A stretch of 64,000 nucleotides of DNA from contig NZ_CP033611.1 in assembly GCF_003932735.1 (NCBI RefSeq), forward strand, positions 1,153,501-1,217,500, given 5' to 3'. The notes beneath the pieces are model-generated. The model saw only the letters and a program-made list of their open reading frames with translations, was not told where the DNA came from and searched no databases. The stretch is from Rickettsiales endosymbiont of Stachyamoeba lipophora (GTDB taxonomy: Bacteria > Pseudomonadota > Alphaproteobacteria > Rickettsiales > 33-17). Both the position numbers and the translations under genes were made by a program. Positions 18,475-27,264 of the stretch are shown here, one piece after another (position 1 is the first letter of the stretch; every line of letters begins with the position of its first letter).

Positions 18475-20742
18475 ATGCAGCGTAAAATTACTGATCAAGA
18501 AGCACTAGATTACCATAAACACGGGCAGCCTGGAAAGCTTGAAGTTAAGGCTACTAAGCCTATGCTTTCTCAAGAAGATTTGTCGCTTGCTTACTCGCCT
18601 GGGGTGGCTGTTCCTTGCTTAGAAATTGCTAAAGATCCTGAAGCAGCCTATGATTATACCGCTAAAGGTAATATGGTAGCAGTAATTTCTAATGGTACTG
18701 CAGTTTTAGGTTTGGGAGATATTGGTGCTCTTGCTTCTAAGCCGGTTATGGAAGGTAAATCTGTTTTATTTAAACGTTTTGCTGATATTAACTCATTTGA
18801 TATTGAAGTAGATACTAAAGATATCGATAAATTTGTAAATGCAGTTCAATGTATAGCTCCTACCTTTGGTGGGATTAATCTCGAAGATATTAAAGCTCCT
18901 GAATGTTTTATTATTGAGGATCGTTTAAAGGAATTACTTAATATACCTGTCTTTCATGATGATCAACATGGTACGGCAATTATCACTTTAGCCGGTATGA
19001 TTAACGCCTGTAAGCTTAATAATCGTAAATTAGAAGATTTAAAGTTTGTAGTAAATGGGGCGGGCGCTGCAGGTATTGCTTGTATAGAGCTAATTAAGGC
19101 TATGGGTGCTAAGCATGATGAGGTGATTTTATGCGATACTAAAGGGGTTATTTATAAAGGGCGCACAGAGGGAATGAACCAATGGAAATCTGCTCATGCC
19201 GCTGATACTAAAGCGCGTACTCTGGCAGAAGCATTAGTAGGGGCTGATGTATTTTTAGGCCTTTCAGCTAAAGGAGCGGTTACCGCAGAAATGGTTAAAA
19301 CTATGGCTGATAAGCCTATTATTTTTGCTATGGCGAATCCTAATCCGGAAATTACCCCTGAAGAAGTATATGCGGTAAGAAGTGATGCGATTGTAGCTAC
19401 CGGTAGATCAGATTATAAAAACCAAGTAAACAATGTGATGGGTTTTCCTTATATTTTTAGAGGTGCGCTTGATGTAAGAGCTACCACTATTAATGAAGAG
19501 ATGAAAATTGCGGCAGCTAATGCTCTTGCTGAGCTTGCAAGGCAACCTGTTCCTGATGAGGTATCAAGAGCGTATGCCGGTAGAAAGATGCAATTTGGTC
19601 CGGAATATATCATTCCTGTACCTTTTGACCCAAGACTGATTACTACAATTCCGGTAGCAGTTGCGAAAGCTGCAATGGAAACTGGAGTAGCTAAAAAACC
19701 AATAGAAAACTTTGAAGTATATAGGCAATCTTTAAGAGCAAGGTTAGATCCTGCGGCTTCTAACATGAATTTAATCTTTAATGTAATTGCTAATAATCCT
19801 AAAAAGATTATTTTTGCCGAAGGCGAAGAAGAACCGATTATAAGAGCAGCGATCACTTGGGTCAATAACGGTTATGGTCAGGCAATATTAGTTGGTAGAG
19901 AGGCTAGGGTGAAAGAGCGCTTGTTAGAAATGCAAGTTGAGTTACCAGTAGGAATTGAAATTACCAATGCCTTTATCCAAAGTGATGAGAAGCTAGATGT
20001 ATATATTGATTATATGTATGCAAAGTTGCAACGCCAAGGTTATTTGCATAGAGACTGTGCTAGATTAGTTAAAAATGACCGTAATATTTTTGCTGCTTGT
20101 ATGCTTGCTATGGGGCAGGGCGATGCGTTAGTTTCAGGGATAACACGTGGTTATACTCAAACTTTAGATACAATCAAAACTATTATTGATACTAAGCCTG
20201 AGCAATTGCTTGCCGGAGTATCAGTAGTAATTAACAAAGGCAAAGCTATCTTTATAACTGATACTACAGTTCATGCATTACCTACTGCAGAAGAATTGGC
20301 GCGTATTACTACGCAAACGGCTAATTTTGTGCGTAAATTTGGTCAAGAGCCAAGAGTGGCGCTACTTTCTTTCACTAATTTTGGTAATCCACAAAATTCT
20401 GAAAAAGCCGAAAGAATTAGGGAAACTGTAAGGTTACTTGAAGAGCAGAAGGTTGATTTTGAGTTTGATGGTGAAATGTCAGCTGATGTAGCATTAAATA
20501 GTGACTTGCTGAAACTTTATCCGTTCTGTAAATTAAAAGGGCCGGCTAATGTGTTAGTTATGCCAGCTTTACATTCTGCTAATATTTCATCAAAACTGAT
20601 GCAAGAGATTGGAGGATGTACGGTAATTGGACCATTATTACTGGGATTAAGTAAACCAGTGCAAATTACTCAATATGGGTCTACTACTTCAGAAATTTTA
20701 AATATTTGTGCTTTTGCAGCCCTTCAGGCAAATGAGGGATAA
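18475..20742 (+). CDS. maeB: NADP-dependent malic enzyme with phosphotransacetylase-like domain
   Basis: A 755-residue fusion typical of alphaproteobacterial MaeB: malate to pyruvate plus CO2. The malic enzyme part (about 1-430) has LSLAYSPGVAVPCLEI, FHDDQHGTAII, the nucleotide motif NGAGAAGIAC and FAMANPNPEITPEE. The C-terminal part (about 440-755) resembles phosphate acetyltransferase and is regulatory in known homologues. In a bacterium living on host dicarboxylates or amino acids it would link the TCA cycle to pyruvate. A hairpin terminator follows. Confidence 0.96.
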   Translation: MQRKITDQEALDYHKHGQPGKLEVKATKPMLSQEDLSLAYSPGVAVPCLEIAKDPEAAYDYTAKGNMVAVISNGTAVLGLGDIGALASKPVMEGKSVLFKRFADINSFDIEVDTKDIDKFVNAVQCIAPTFGGINLEDIKAPECFIIEDRLKELLNIPVFHDDQHGTAIITLAGMINACKLNNRKLEDLKFVVNGAGAAGIACIELIKAMGAKHDEVILCDTKGVIYKGRTEGMNQWKSAHAADTKARTLAEALVGADVFLGLSAKGAVTAEMVKTMADKPIIFAMANPNPEITPEEVYAVRSDAIVATGRSDYKNQVNNVMGFPYIFRGALDVRATTINEEMKIAAANALAELARQPVPDEVSRAYAGRKMQFGPEYIIPVPFDPRLITTIPVAVAKAAMETGVAKKPIENFEVYRQSLRARLDPAASNMNLIFNVIANNPKKIIFAEGEEEPIIRAAITWVNNGYGQAILVGREARVKERLLEMQVELPVGIEITNAFIQSDEKLDVYIDYMYAKLQRQGYLHRDCARLVKNDRNIFAACMLAMGQGDALVSGITRGYTQTLDTIKTIIDTKPEQLLAGVSVVINKGKAIFITDTTVHALPTAEELARITTQTANFVRKFGQEPRVALLSFTNFGNPQNSEKAERIRETVRLLEEQKVDFEFDGEMSADVALNSDLLKLYPFCKLKGPANVLVMPALHSANISSKLMQEIGGCTVIGPLLLGLSKPVQITQYGSTTSEILNICAFAALQANEG

Positions 20743-20770
20743 GTTTTAAGCTGAATTCTTATATATCTTT

Positions 20771-20806
20771 TAAAAGTGGTTGTAACTTGCAGCCACTTTT
20801 TTTATT
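20771..20806 (+). terminator. Rho-independent terminator after maeB
   Basis: AAAAGTGGTTG pairs with CAGCCACTTTT (one G-U) around TAACTTG and is followed by seven or more T. It begins about 30 bp after the maeB stop. Confidence 0.87.
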
Positions 20807-21488
20807 TAAAAATTGAGTGGCGAATAATTTGAAAGAGATACTGAAGAAGCACCTAAACAACGTATCATACCATTGCAAGTAAAAGCATATAAAAAAATAT
20901 AATTCATTAGAGGCTGTTCTGTTCTAACTAATGAGAGAAGGTGAAAAGGAATCATCCAGTTATACTCAAAAGATGGATTATATATTTAAAATAATTAACA
21001 GATTGTAACCGAAATAGTTATCATTATTAAAGCCAGAAGGCTAATACAATATACTTCTGATGAGATGGATAAATATTTATACGAAGAAAAATACTTGTTT
21101 AGCCTGGAAGTCATGAGCAACTAACCAATAACACATTAATATTAAAAATATTAATTATCCTGTAGGAAGGCTGGTAGCTTAAGTAGTGGGTGATTATCTA
21201 TAGGAACAATAATACAAGCATATTTAGAAATATACATAAATAGGGGAGTGTATAGCTAAAATTTTTATAGAACCTACGAAAGGAGAGTGGGCCCCTACAG
21301 AATAACAAAATTGAAGAAATGTATATAGCAGTTTTTAATATTAAATTAAAAATTTTATATTGATGAAGTTCAGCAAAAAATATGTTGCTCTCTAGAGGTT
21401 GAAATAAGAAGTAGGGCGCCAATGAGTATTAGAAATTAAAGATGGGGGAGTGATGTGGTAAAGTAAAGATTTCTAAAGGGGATGATAT
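20807..21488. other. Decayed region between maeB and the PLD gene
   Basis: About 680 bp without an intact gene. Short plus-strand reading stretches in different frames have coding-like composition: near 20831 (ERDTEEAPKQRIIPLQVKAY), near 21040-21120 (IQYTSDEMDKYLYEEKYLFS), and near 21260 and 21360 (KFYIDEVQQKICCSLEVEIR). They are separated by stops and frame changes. I read this as one or more dead plus-strand genes; no family recognised. Confidence 0.4.
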
Positions 21489-22082
21489 TTAGTCTATCAC
21501 CTTCATAGAATGCTCTTTTCTCTTTAGCCAATTATTATGATAAGCTCGGTTGATAAGCGGATCATTAATTAATACTATATTTTCGGCGTTACGATGTTCC
21601 GCGCCTTTGGTAAAATTATAGGAGCCAGTTAAAACTTTGCGATCATCAATTATTATAATTTTATTATGGGCAAGTCCTTTAATTTTATCAATATAGATAG
21701 GGATGCCCGCCTGTTGTAATTGTTGAATCAGGACGGTTTCCTCTTTGTTATGTAAGCTGGTTTTATCCAGAATAATTGCAACCTCTACCTTTCTATTAAA
21801 AGCGTTGATTAAAGCCTTTGCTATGGGTTGGGAAGTGAAAGAATAAGCTTGGACAAAAACAAGAAGATTTGCTGCATTAATTTGCTGAGTAATTAAGTTG
21901 GAGCACGAGGTGGTAGAAGGCGTGAAGCATACATTAACATGAGATATTTCTGCTGATGAACCGATAAGCCAGTTAGGGCTGCTTACTTGCTGGTAAGCTA
22001 TCAATAATACTAAAATGGTAATAGCTAAGTAAGGATAGTTAATCGCAAAGTTGATCAGTTGCTGTGACTTTTTTTTGCTCAT
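21489..22082 (-). CDS. Phospholipase D-family (Nuc-type) protein
   Basis: A 197-residue single-domain PLD-superfamily protein. An N-terminal membrane anchor or signal segment (about 12-32, YPYLAITILVLLIAYQ) precedes one HKD motif, HNKIIIIDDRKVLTGSYNFT, at about 145-165. Homologues with one HKD motif act as dimeric nucleases or phospholipases, and Rickettsiales commonly encode such an exported PLD. Whether this acts on DNA or host lipids cannot be decided from sequence. It stands alone, downstream of the decayed region. Confidence 0.88.
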   Translation of the reverse strand: MSKKKSQQLINFAINYPYLAITILVLLIAYQQVSSPNWLIGSSAEISHVNVCFTPSTTSCSNLITQQINAANLLVFVQAYSFTSQPIAKALINAFNRKVEVAIILDKTSLHNKEETVLIQQLQQAGIPIYIDKIKGLAHNKIIIIDDRKVLTGSYNFTKGAEHRNAENIVLINDPLINRAYHNNWLKRKEHSMKVID

Positions 22083-22265
22083 GGTGATTGTTAAAAAAAT
22101 TAAGGTTGTGCTGTGTAATTTCGAAGATAGCTATAAAGATGAAGGTTCTACGCAATGATATGTTATCCAGTTTGAATTATTGGACATTGTGAAATTGCTT
22201 ATTATAAAACTATTACTTGTACTATTGTTTGATAGCTCTCTGTTATTCAGAAGTTTTGCTAAAAC

Positions 22266-22682
22266 CTACAATGCTTTTTTGAAATAATATAAGGTTGAAT
22301 TGTTCCAATAACCGCTTCTTTCAAATTCTAGTTCGTATCCTAATTTTTCGTAAAAAGGTTTGGCCTGCCAGTCTAGGGTGCATACCGTGGTAAAGTCGCA
22401 GTTGTTGGCTTTGCCATATTCCCATGCTTTTGAAACGAGAGCTTGGCCTAATCCTTGATTTCTATATTTAGCATCTATCCAAAGTAGAGCAATATATAAA
22501 TTGCCATAAACTATGTGCCCGGTAATGCCTGCAATAATCTCATTATCTTGTTTGATTCCAAACGCAAATTTAGTTGGTTTAGGTAGATTTTTAGCAGCAA
22601 GCGCCTCCACCGCTAACCCTTCAAAACAAGCAAATTCAGTTTCAATATGTTCAAGTTCTTCAATGTTAAATGTTGAGCTCAT
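22266..22682 (-). CDS. GNAT-family N-acetyltransferase
   Basis: A 138-residue GNAT domain. The acetyl-CoA-binding motif A is visible as IDAKYRNQGLGQALVSKAW (about 72-90). CTLDWQAKPFYEKLGYELEFE is the usual C-terminal strand-helix. The substrate is unknown. It is a single gene between the PLD and DUF2267 genes on the same strand, with gaps over 120 bp, so it is probably transcribed alone. Confidence 0.88.
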   Translation of the reverse strand: MSSTFNIEELEHIETEFACFEGLAVEALAAKNLPKPTKFAFGIKQDNEIIAGITGHIVYGNLYIALLWIDAKYRNQGLGQALVSKAWEYGKANNCDFTTVCTLDWQAKPFYEKLGYELEFERSGYWNNSTLYYFKKAL

Positions 22683-22811
22683 AAATAATAATCAGATGTT
22701 ATAATTAGTTAAGTTAATTTTTAATATAAATGTATTGTTAAATTATGCTAGTATTATTTATATTTACTAATTGTGTTTAAGCTATTAATTACTCCAAATT
22801 AACCATAAAGC

Positions 22812-23255
22812 TTATATTTCTTCTAGCTCTGACATTAATTCTAAAATTCCCCGGGGCAGGACTGCTTTTAAATTTTCTATTTCGCTAGTGCTTACATGGT
22901 TGTAAATAGCTTGGAAAACAGCTTTAACTCCCTCTTCAATATCGGTATCATTATATTTTTCATCAATTTTATCTGCAATGCTCATCAAGAAATCATCTTT
23001 TTTACGTTCTTTAAGTGGGGTAATTTGTGGGTTCCATCCTTCAAACAGCAATCCTCTAATGATTAAGGGAAGTTGAGAGGAGAGTTTTGCCAAATTTTGA
23101 AGAGGTAAATTGTCTCTGAGTTCATGTAAAGTTACCCGTAATATTGCTATGGCTCGTTTGTGATCATCATGATAAAATCCGGCACTATCTTCTATATCTT
23201 TTAGCCATTCATAAGTTTTGATAATATTTTTGTTTAATATAGGTAACTCTGTCAT
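22812..23255 (-). CDS. DUF2267 domain protein
   Basis: A 147-residue protein matching the DUF2267 pattern: HDDHKRAIAILRVTLHELRDNLPLQNLAKLSSQLPLIIRG, then a long polar helix and FQAIYNHVS near the C-terminus. It is all-helical and cytosolic by appearance. The function of this family is not established. It is divergent from the orphan gene at 23402, with about 145 bp between them. Confidence 0.75.
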   Translation of the reverse strand: MTELPILNKNIIKTYEWLKDIEDSAGFYHDDHKRAIAILRVTLHELRDNLPLQNLAKLSSQLPLIIRGLLFEGWNPQITPLKERKKDDFLMSIADKIDEKYNDTDIEEGVKAVFQAIYNHVSTSEIENLKAVLPRGILELMSELEEI

Positions 23256-23401
23256 AATTCCTCCAGATAAATTAGTATTGCTTCTTTATTTAGGAATAAG
23301 AGTTAAACTACTGAGTTACAATAATAAAGTTAAGTTAAATTTAGGAAAAATTAACTATTAATAAGTGTTACATTATATTAACAGTGTATTTGTAGGGTGA
23401 T

Positions 23402-23956
23402 ATGTTTGCAGGAAATTATGTGTCTATGACTTTCTTTGATCATAAAATTCTCTTGTTATTGCTGGATGAATTTAAATTTTTAAGAAATTATCATAACTAT
23501 TTTGAAGGTAGGTTAGTTTATAGGATATGTGATGGGGTGTTTTTCCTAATGGTGGGTACTGAATTCATTAATAAGGGTCATATGTTATTTGGAGGAGATA
23601 AGCCACAAGCCAAAATTAATCAATTAATTGATGATGTAAACTTCCAAGCTCATATCACCCTGAATAAGGGGATGAAAAAGAAGCAAGGAGAGCTAATTTT
23701 AGAGGAGTGGGTTAATATTTACGGCATAGCAGAGCAAAAAATTAGCCATCATAAAGACATAATTTGTTTAAATAAAATTATCGAATTTGAAATTATAGGG
23801 ATATATGAGGTGATTAGGAAAACCCCTAAATATACTATCGTAACCAAGCAGCTACATATCCAATCGACTGAGCTGGCATCCCTAAACGAACAATATAATT
23901 TACAAAAGAATAAGGAGGCTTATTTTCATATTACTTTTTCACAGATTATAGTTTGA
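23402..23956 (+). CDS. Orphan protein, unknown
   Basis: A 184-residue protein I do not recognise. It is mixed alpha/beta with no signal peptide or membrane span. It begins MFAGNYVSMTFFDHKILLLL and has a basic stretch KGMKKKQGE in the middle. ATG 23402 is used; an internal Met eight codons on is possible. The stop lies 14 bp from the convergent DUF3426 gene. Composition is like its neighbours, so it is probably a real gene rather than a recent import. Confidence 0.65.
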   Translation: MFAGNYVSMTFFDHKILLLLLDEFKFLRNYHNYFEGRLVYRICDGVFFLMVGTEFINKGHMLFGGDKPQAKINQLIDDVNFQAHITLNKGMKKKQGELILEEWVNIYGIAEQKISHHKDIICLNKIIEFEIIGIYEVIRKTPKYTIVTKQLHIQSTELASLNEQYNLQKNKEAYFHITFSQIIV

Positions 23957-23969
23957 CAATATTTTTAAC

Positions 23970-24632
23970 CTAACGTAACCAAAACCAGAAATCTAAATTA
24001 TCTGCTACATCCAGTTCTACTCTGGTAACACTATCTGGCGCTACTCTAAGGCGCATAGGGTAGTTGATAGGAATCACTTGCTGAGCTTGAACCACCTCTG
24101 CTGCGGAATAAGGTAACACTTCCTGCATAAGAAGTTTATTATCTAAATCAAAGAGCCTAATGCGTAAATGAGGTGCGCTAATTGCCTGCTCACTTTTATT
24201 AGCAATCTCCCCTTGAATTAGTAAGTGATTAATTGCTCCGGAATCTAGCTGCTTTTCTACTTTAACATTTTGGATCACTAATTTACTGGTGTTATCATAA
24301 TGAGCTAATTGATAAATGTGCTTAAATACAGGTGCTTTAATTAAATATTCTTTACCCGCAAAAAATATAATAAAAAATGTTAAAGCAAGAGATAACAGTG
24401 GTAGTAATATAGCGCCCTTGTTGGATTTGGGTGTAGCCTTAATGCTAGATTTTATAGCTTCTTTTGCAGTATTTTTGGCCATCTGCAGCAGCTCTTTATA
24501 ATCTTCATCACTTTTAATTTTAAAAAACCATAGATGCTTGCATTTAGAGCATTGTAACTTTCTGCCTTGAGGTGGTATAAGTGCATCATCAACCTCAAAA
24601 TCTGTATGACAACTTGGGCAACTGATAATCAT
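23970..24632 (-). CDS. MJ0042 zinc-ribbon / DUF3426 membrane protein
   Basis: A 220-residue protein. It starts with a zinc ribbon, C-x2-C (CPSCHTDFEVDDALIPPQGR) and a second CSKC near 28-31, of the MJ0042 type found in alphaproteobacteria. One membrane segment lies near 75-95 (ILLPLLSLALTFFIIFF). The C-terminal domain, with QGEIANKSEQ and SVTRVELDV, fits DUF3426. The fold suggests a single-pass inner-membrane protein with an extracytoplasmic domain. Function unknown. It is divergent from dapD. Confidence 0.82.
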   Translation of the reverse strand: MIISCPSCHTDFEVDDALIPPQGRKLQCSKCKHLWFFKIKSDEDYKELLQMAKNTAKEAIKSSIKATPKSNKGAILLPLLSLALTFFIIFFAGKEYLIKAPVFKHIYQLAHYDNTSKLVIQNVKVEKQLDSGAINHLLIQGEIANKSEQAISAPHLRIRLFDLDNKLLMQEVLPYSAAEVVQAQQVIPINYPMRLRVAPDSVTRVELDVADNLDFWFWLR

Positions 24633-24734
24633 ATTAATTGAATTTAAAATATTATATTGTTAATTATAGTAAATAGGTTTTCAAATATTGCCAGATATTA
24701 TCTGCAAAATTTTTAAAAAAAGAGTTAAAATCGC

Positions 24735-25544
24735 ATGCTTGCCAGTAAAATTAATAAATTATGGGATAAATTTCAACAAAAAAGCCTTGATGCTGATGAC
24801 TTAAAACAGCATAGCACTATTAATGAAGTAATAGAAATGCTAAACCTTGGCGAAATTAGAGTGGCAGAAAATAATGCTGGCAAATGGACAGTTAACGAAT
24901 GGGTTAAGAAAGCTATTCTATTATATTTTGCAGAAAGTGATAATCAGGTAATGCATTCCTCTTTGGGCAATTATTATGATAAAATTGCTTTAAAATTTCA
25001 TGAATGGGAAGAGCAAGATTTTGAAGAAGCGGGCTTTAGAGTCGTGCCAGGAGCTATTGTAAGGCATGGTGCTTATATTGCTAAAAAATCTGTGATTATG
25101 CCATCCTTTATAAATATTGGAGCTTACATTGATACCGGTACTATGGTTGATACTTGGGCGACGGTTGGTAGTTGTGCTCAGATTGGTAAAAATTGCCACA
25201 TTTCAGGAGGAACAGGTATTGGCGGAGTGCTAGAACCATTGCAAGCTAATCCTGTGATTATTGAAGATAATTGCTTTATTGGAGCGAGATCTGAAATTGC
25301 TGAAGGTGTAATTATAGGTACAGGTTCGGTAATTTCCATGGGAGTTTTTATTGGTGCTTCGACTAAAATTATTAACAATATGACTGGCGAAATAACTTAC
25401 GGATATGTACCACCATTTTCAGTAGTAATTCCTGGGGTGATTAATGAAGGAAACTTTACCTCCAAAGCCGCAGCAATTATTATAAAAACAGTTGATGAGA
25501 AAACACGAAGCAAGGTTTCTATTAATGAGCTGCTTAGAATGTAA
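24735..25544 (+). CDS. dapD: Tetrahydrodipicolinate N-succinyltransferase
   Basis: Succinyl-CoA-dependent step of DAP/lysine synthesis. The 269 residues consist of an N-terminal helical domain, then a left-handed beta-helix of hexapeptide repeats (about 105-235). Landmarks are [33 protein letters not shown] and [16 protein letters not shown]. The C-terminal part overlaps the start of dapE, so dapD-dapE is a coupled operon. With lysC in the same window it supports the succinylase route to DAP. Confidence 0.96.
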   Translation: MLASKINKLWDKFQQKSLDADDLKQHSTINEVIEMLNLGEIRVAENNAGKWTVNEWVKKAILLYFAESDNQVMHSSLGNYYDKIALKFHEWEEQDFEEAGFRVVPGAIVRHGAYIAKKSVIMPSFINIGAYIDTGTMVDTWATVGSCAQIGKNCHISGGTGIGGVLEPLQANPVIIEDNCFIGARSEIAEGVIIGTGSVISMGVFIGASTKIINNMTGEITYGYVPPFSVVIPGVINEGNFTSKAAAIIIKTVDEKTRSKVSINELLRM

Positions 25545-26652
25545 AGACCAGGTTGTTGATTTAGCACAGAAGCTGCTAGCCATACCTAGTGTATACCCTG
25601 ACACTAAGGTTGTTATTGAATACATTGAACAGCTGCTTAGAGAGTATGGTTTTGCTACTAAAATATTTCCAGTAAATAATTGTTATAATCTTTATGCTCA
25701 ATTTGGTAATGATGAAAAAATCATAGGCTTTGCAGGACATGTTGATGTAGTTCCTGCAGGAATGGGATGGAGTCATGATCCATTTGAGCCAGTAGAAATA
25801 AATGGTAAAATTTATGGTAGAGGTGCAGTAGATATGAAGGGTGCAATTGCTGCCTGGATAGTTGCTGCGCTTAAAATTATTAAAGAGAATCCAAATAAAT
25901 CTATTGCATTAATTATTGCCGGTGATGAGGAAGTTTCTAATAATGCTGGTACTCTAACTATACTTCATTGGTTACAAGATCATAACAAACAAATAGAGCT
26001 AGTAATTGTAGGGGAACCCACTAATCCCAATAAAATGGGTGAAATGCTGAAAATTGGCAGAAGAGGGAGCATCAGTTTTGATTTAATTATCAAAGGAATG
26101 CAAGGGCATGTTGCTTACCCAGATCAAGCTGATAATCCATTTAAATATGTGGGTGGGATTATAAATAATTTAAATGCTTGGCAAATTGATCAAGGTAATG
26201 AGCATTTTGATCCTAGTAACTTAGAAATAACCAGCCTTTATACTGATAACCAAAGCTATAATGTTATTCCTAGAGAGGTAAACCTAAAATTTAACATTCG
26301 TTATAATAACAATATTGATGAAGAAACTTTAATCAGCATAGTTAGGCAGTTAGTGAGCTCAGTGGTGGGTGATAATTATAGCTTGGAATATAATAATTCA
26401 GCACAGCCATTTATTACTAATAATCAGCAACAGGTTGAATTTGTTACAAGTATTCTAAAAGAAATAAACAGCATAGCACCAATTGCAAGTACTACCGGCG
26501 GCACTTCTGATGCTAGGTTTATTGCAAAGTTTTATCCGGTAATTGAATATGGCTTAATTAACCAAACTGCACATAAAGTGGATGAATGGGTAGGGGTTGA
26601 TGATTTAATAAATTTAACCCACAGCTATTATCGTATTATGCAAGATTTTTAA
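25525..26652 (+). CDS. dapE: Succinyl-diaminopimelate desuccinylase
   Basis: Zinc-dependent M20-family enzyme releasing LL-DAP. Possible starts are TTG 25492, ATG 25495 and ATG 25525; the last gives 375 residues, the family's normal length, and a 20-bp overlap with dapD. Motifs: [11 protein letters not shown] (first metal His), [13 protein letters not shown] (bridging Asp), IAGDEEVS (catalytic Glu pair), VGEPTN, and [10 protein letters not shown] near the C-terminus. All expected metal ligands appear to be present. Confidence 0.95.
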   Translation: MSCLECKDQVVDLAQKLLAIPSVYPDTKVVIEYIEQLLREYGFATKIFPVNNCYNLYAQFGNDEKIIGFAGHVDVVPAGMGWSHDPFEPVEINGKIYGRGAVDMKGAIAAWIVAALKIIKENPNKSIALIIAGDEEVSNNAGTLTILHWLQDHNKQIELVIVGEPTNPNKMGEMLKIGRRGSISFDLIIKGMQGHVAYPDQADNPFKYVGGIINNLNAWQIDQGNEHFDPSNLEITSLYTDNQSYNVIPREVNLKFNIRYNNNIDEETLISIVRQLVSSVVGDNYSLEYNNSAQPFITNNQQQVEFVTSILKEINSIAPIASTTGGTSDARFIAKFYPVIEYGLINQTAHKVDEWVGVDDLINLTHSYYRIMQDF

Positions 26653-26686
26653 TAACATTGCGTTGAAACTTTTTTAGGGGCAACTT

Positions 26687-27093
26687 ATGAAGTGTATAAA
26701 AGACTTTGTAAATATTTTATATGAAGAGATTGACGAAAAAAAGAAAAATACTTATATAATCTTTTAATTTTTGAGGCGCGGAATAACAATACTCCTCAAG
26801 AATATACTGATGAAATCAATAATTGTTTTGCAGAATATAAGAACAGGGTAAAACAGCTAAAAGATAAATTTGTTAATAGTTTTGCGCCAGAAGAACTCCA
26901 AGCAGCACAAGAAGTTTTACAAAGAGAATTCGATGCTAAAATAGTACCAAAGCGTGGTATTTATAAATTTAATCAAGCTCATTTTACCGAGCGCAACGAC
27001 AGTGTGGTGTTATCGGTAAATGAAATATCTTCCTGGACTATGCGTACGAAGCAGCAGGGGGAAGACTTGCGTACACAACTAAGAGGTGTGTGA
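26687..27093 (+). pseudogene. Frameshifted ORF with an A_AAA_AAG slip site, unknown protein
   Basis: ATG 26687 opens MKCIKDFVNILYEEIDEKKK and ends at TAA 26765. The -1 frame is open from there to TGA 27091, reading EKYLYNLLIFEARNNN and onward. Joining them at A_AAA_AAG (26737-26743) gives about 135 residues of consistent polar, helical composition. The heptamer is in register for -1 slippage. It may be a one-base loss in a 7-A run (dead gene or assembly error), or real recoding. No family recognised. It precedes the repeat-protein gene but has its own terminator. Confidence 0.6.
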
Positions 27094-27123
27094 ATCTTCA
27101 GATTGAATAAATAATTAAGAGAG

Positions 27124-27156
27124 AAAAAAGTAGGAGTCAAAACTTCTACCTTTTTT
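27124..27156 (+). terminator. Terminator before the repeat-protein gene
   Basis: AAAAAAGTAGGAGT can pair with ACTTCTACCTTTTTT (one bulge, one G-U) around CAAA and ends in a T-run. It lies about 30 bp after the frameshifted ORF, so that ORF is, or was, transcribed separately from the next gene. Confidence 0.65.
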
Positions 27157-27197
27157 AATATGCCGTTATTACTTATAATTAACAACATATTAACTTA

Positions 27198-27225
27198 TTG
27201 CCAATGATTAATCGGATGTTATATT
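27198..27225 (+). promoter_or_regulatory. Candidate promoter of the repeat-protein gene
   Basis: TTGCCA (27198-27203) and TATATT (27220-27225) are 16 bp apart, and each matches the consensus at 5 of 6 positions. A strong Shine-Dalgarno AGGGAGG (27252-27258) follows, six bases before the ATG at 27265. This suggests strong translation of the downstream gene. Confidence 0.5.
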
Positions 27226-27264
27226 GCTTATATTATAAAATAAATTAACATAGGGAGGTTTTTT

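Noticed and set aside
19449-19865. 138-codon minus-strand ORF inside maeB
   Set aside because: It lies opposite a strongly conserved malic-enzyme gene and is an antisense shadow.
27081-27096. GGTGTGTGAATCTTC resembles the IS terminal repeat
   Set aside because: It needs a one-base deletion and then diverges; it also lies inside the coding end of the frameshifted ORF, so chance is more likely.
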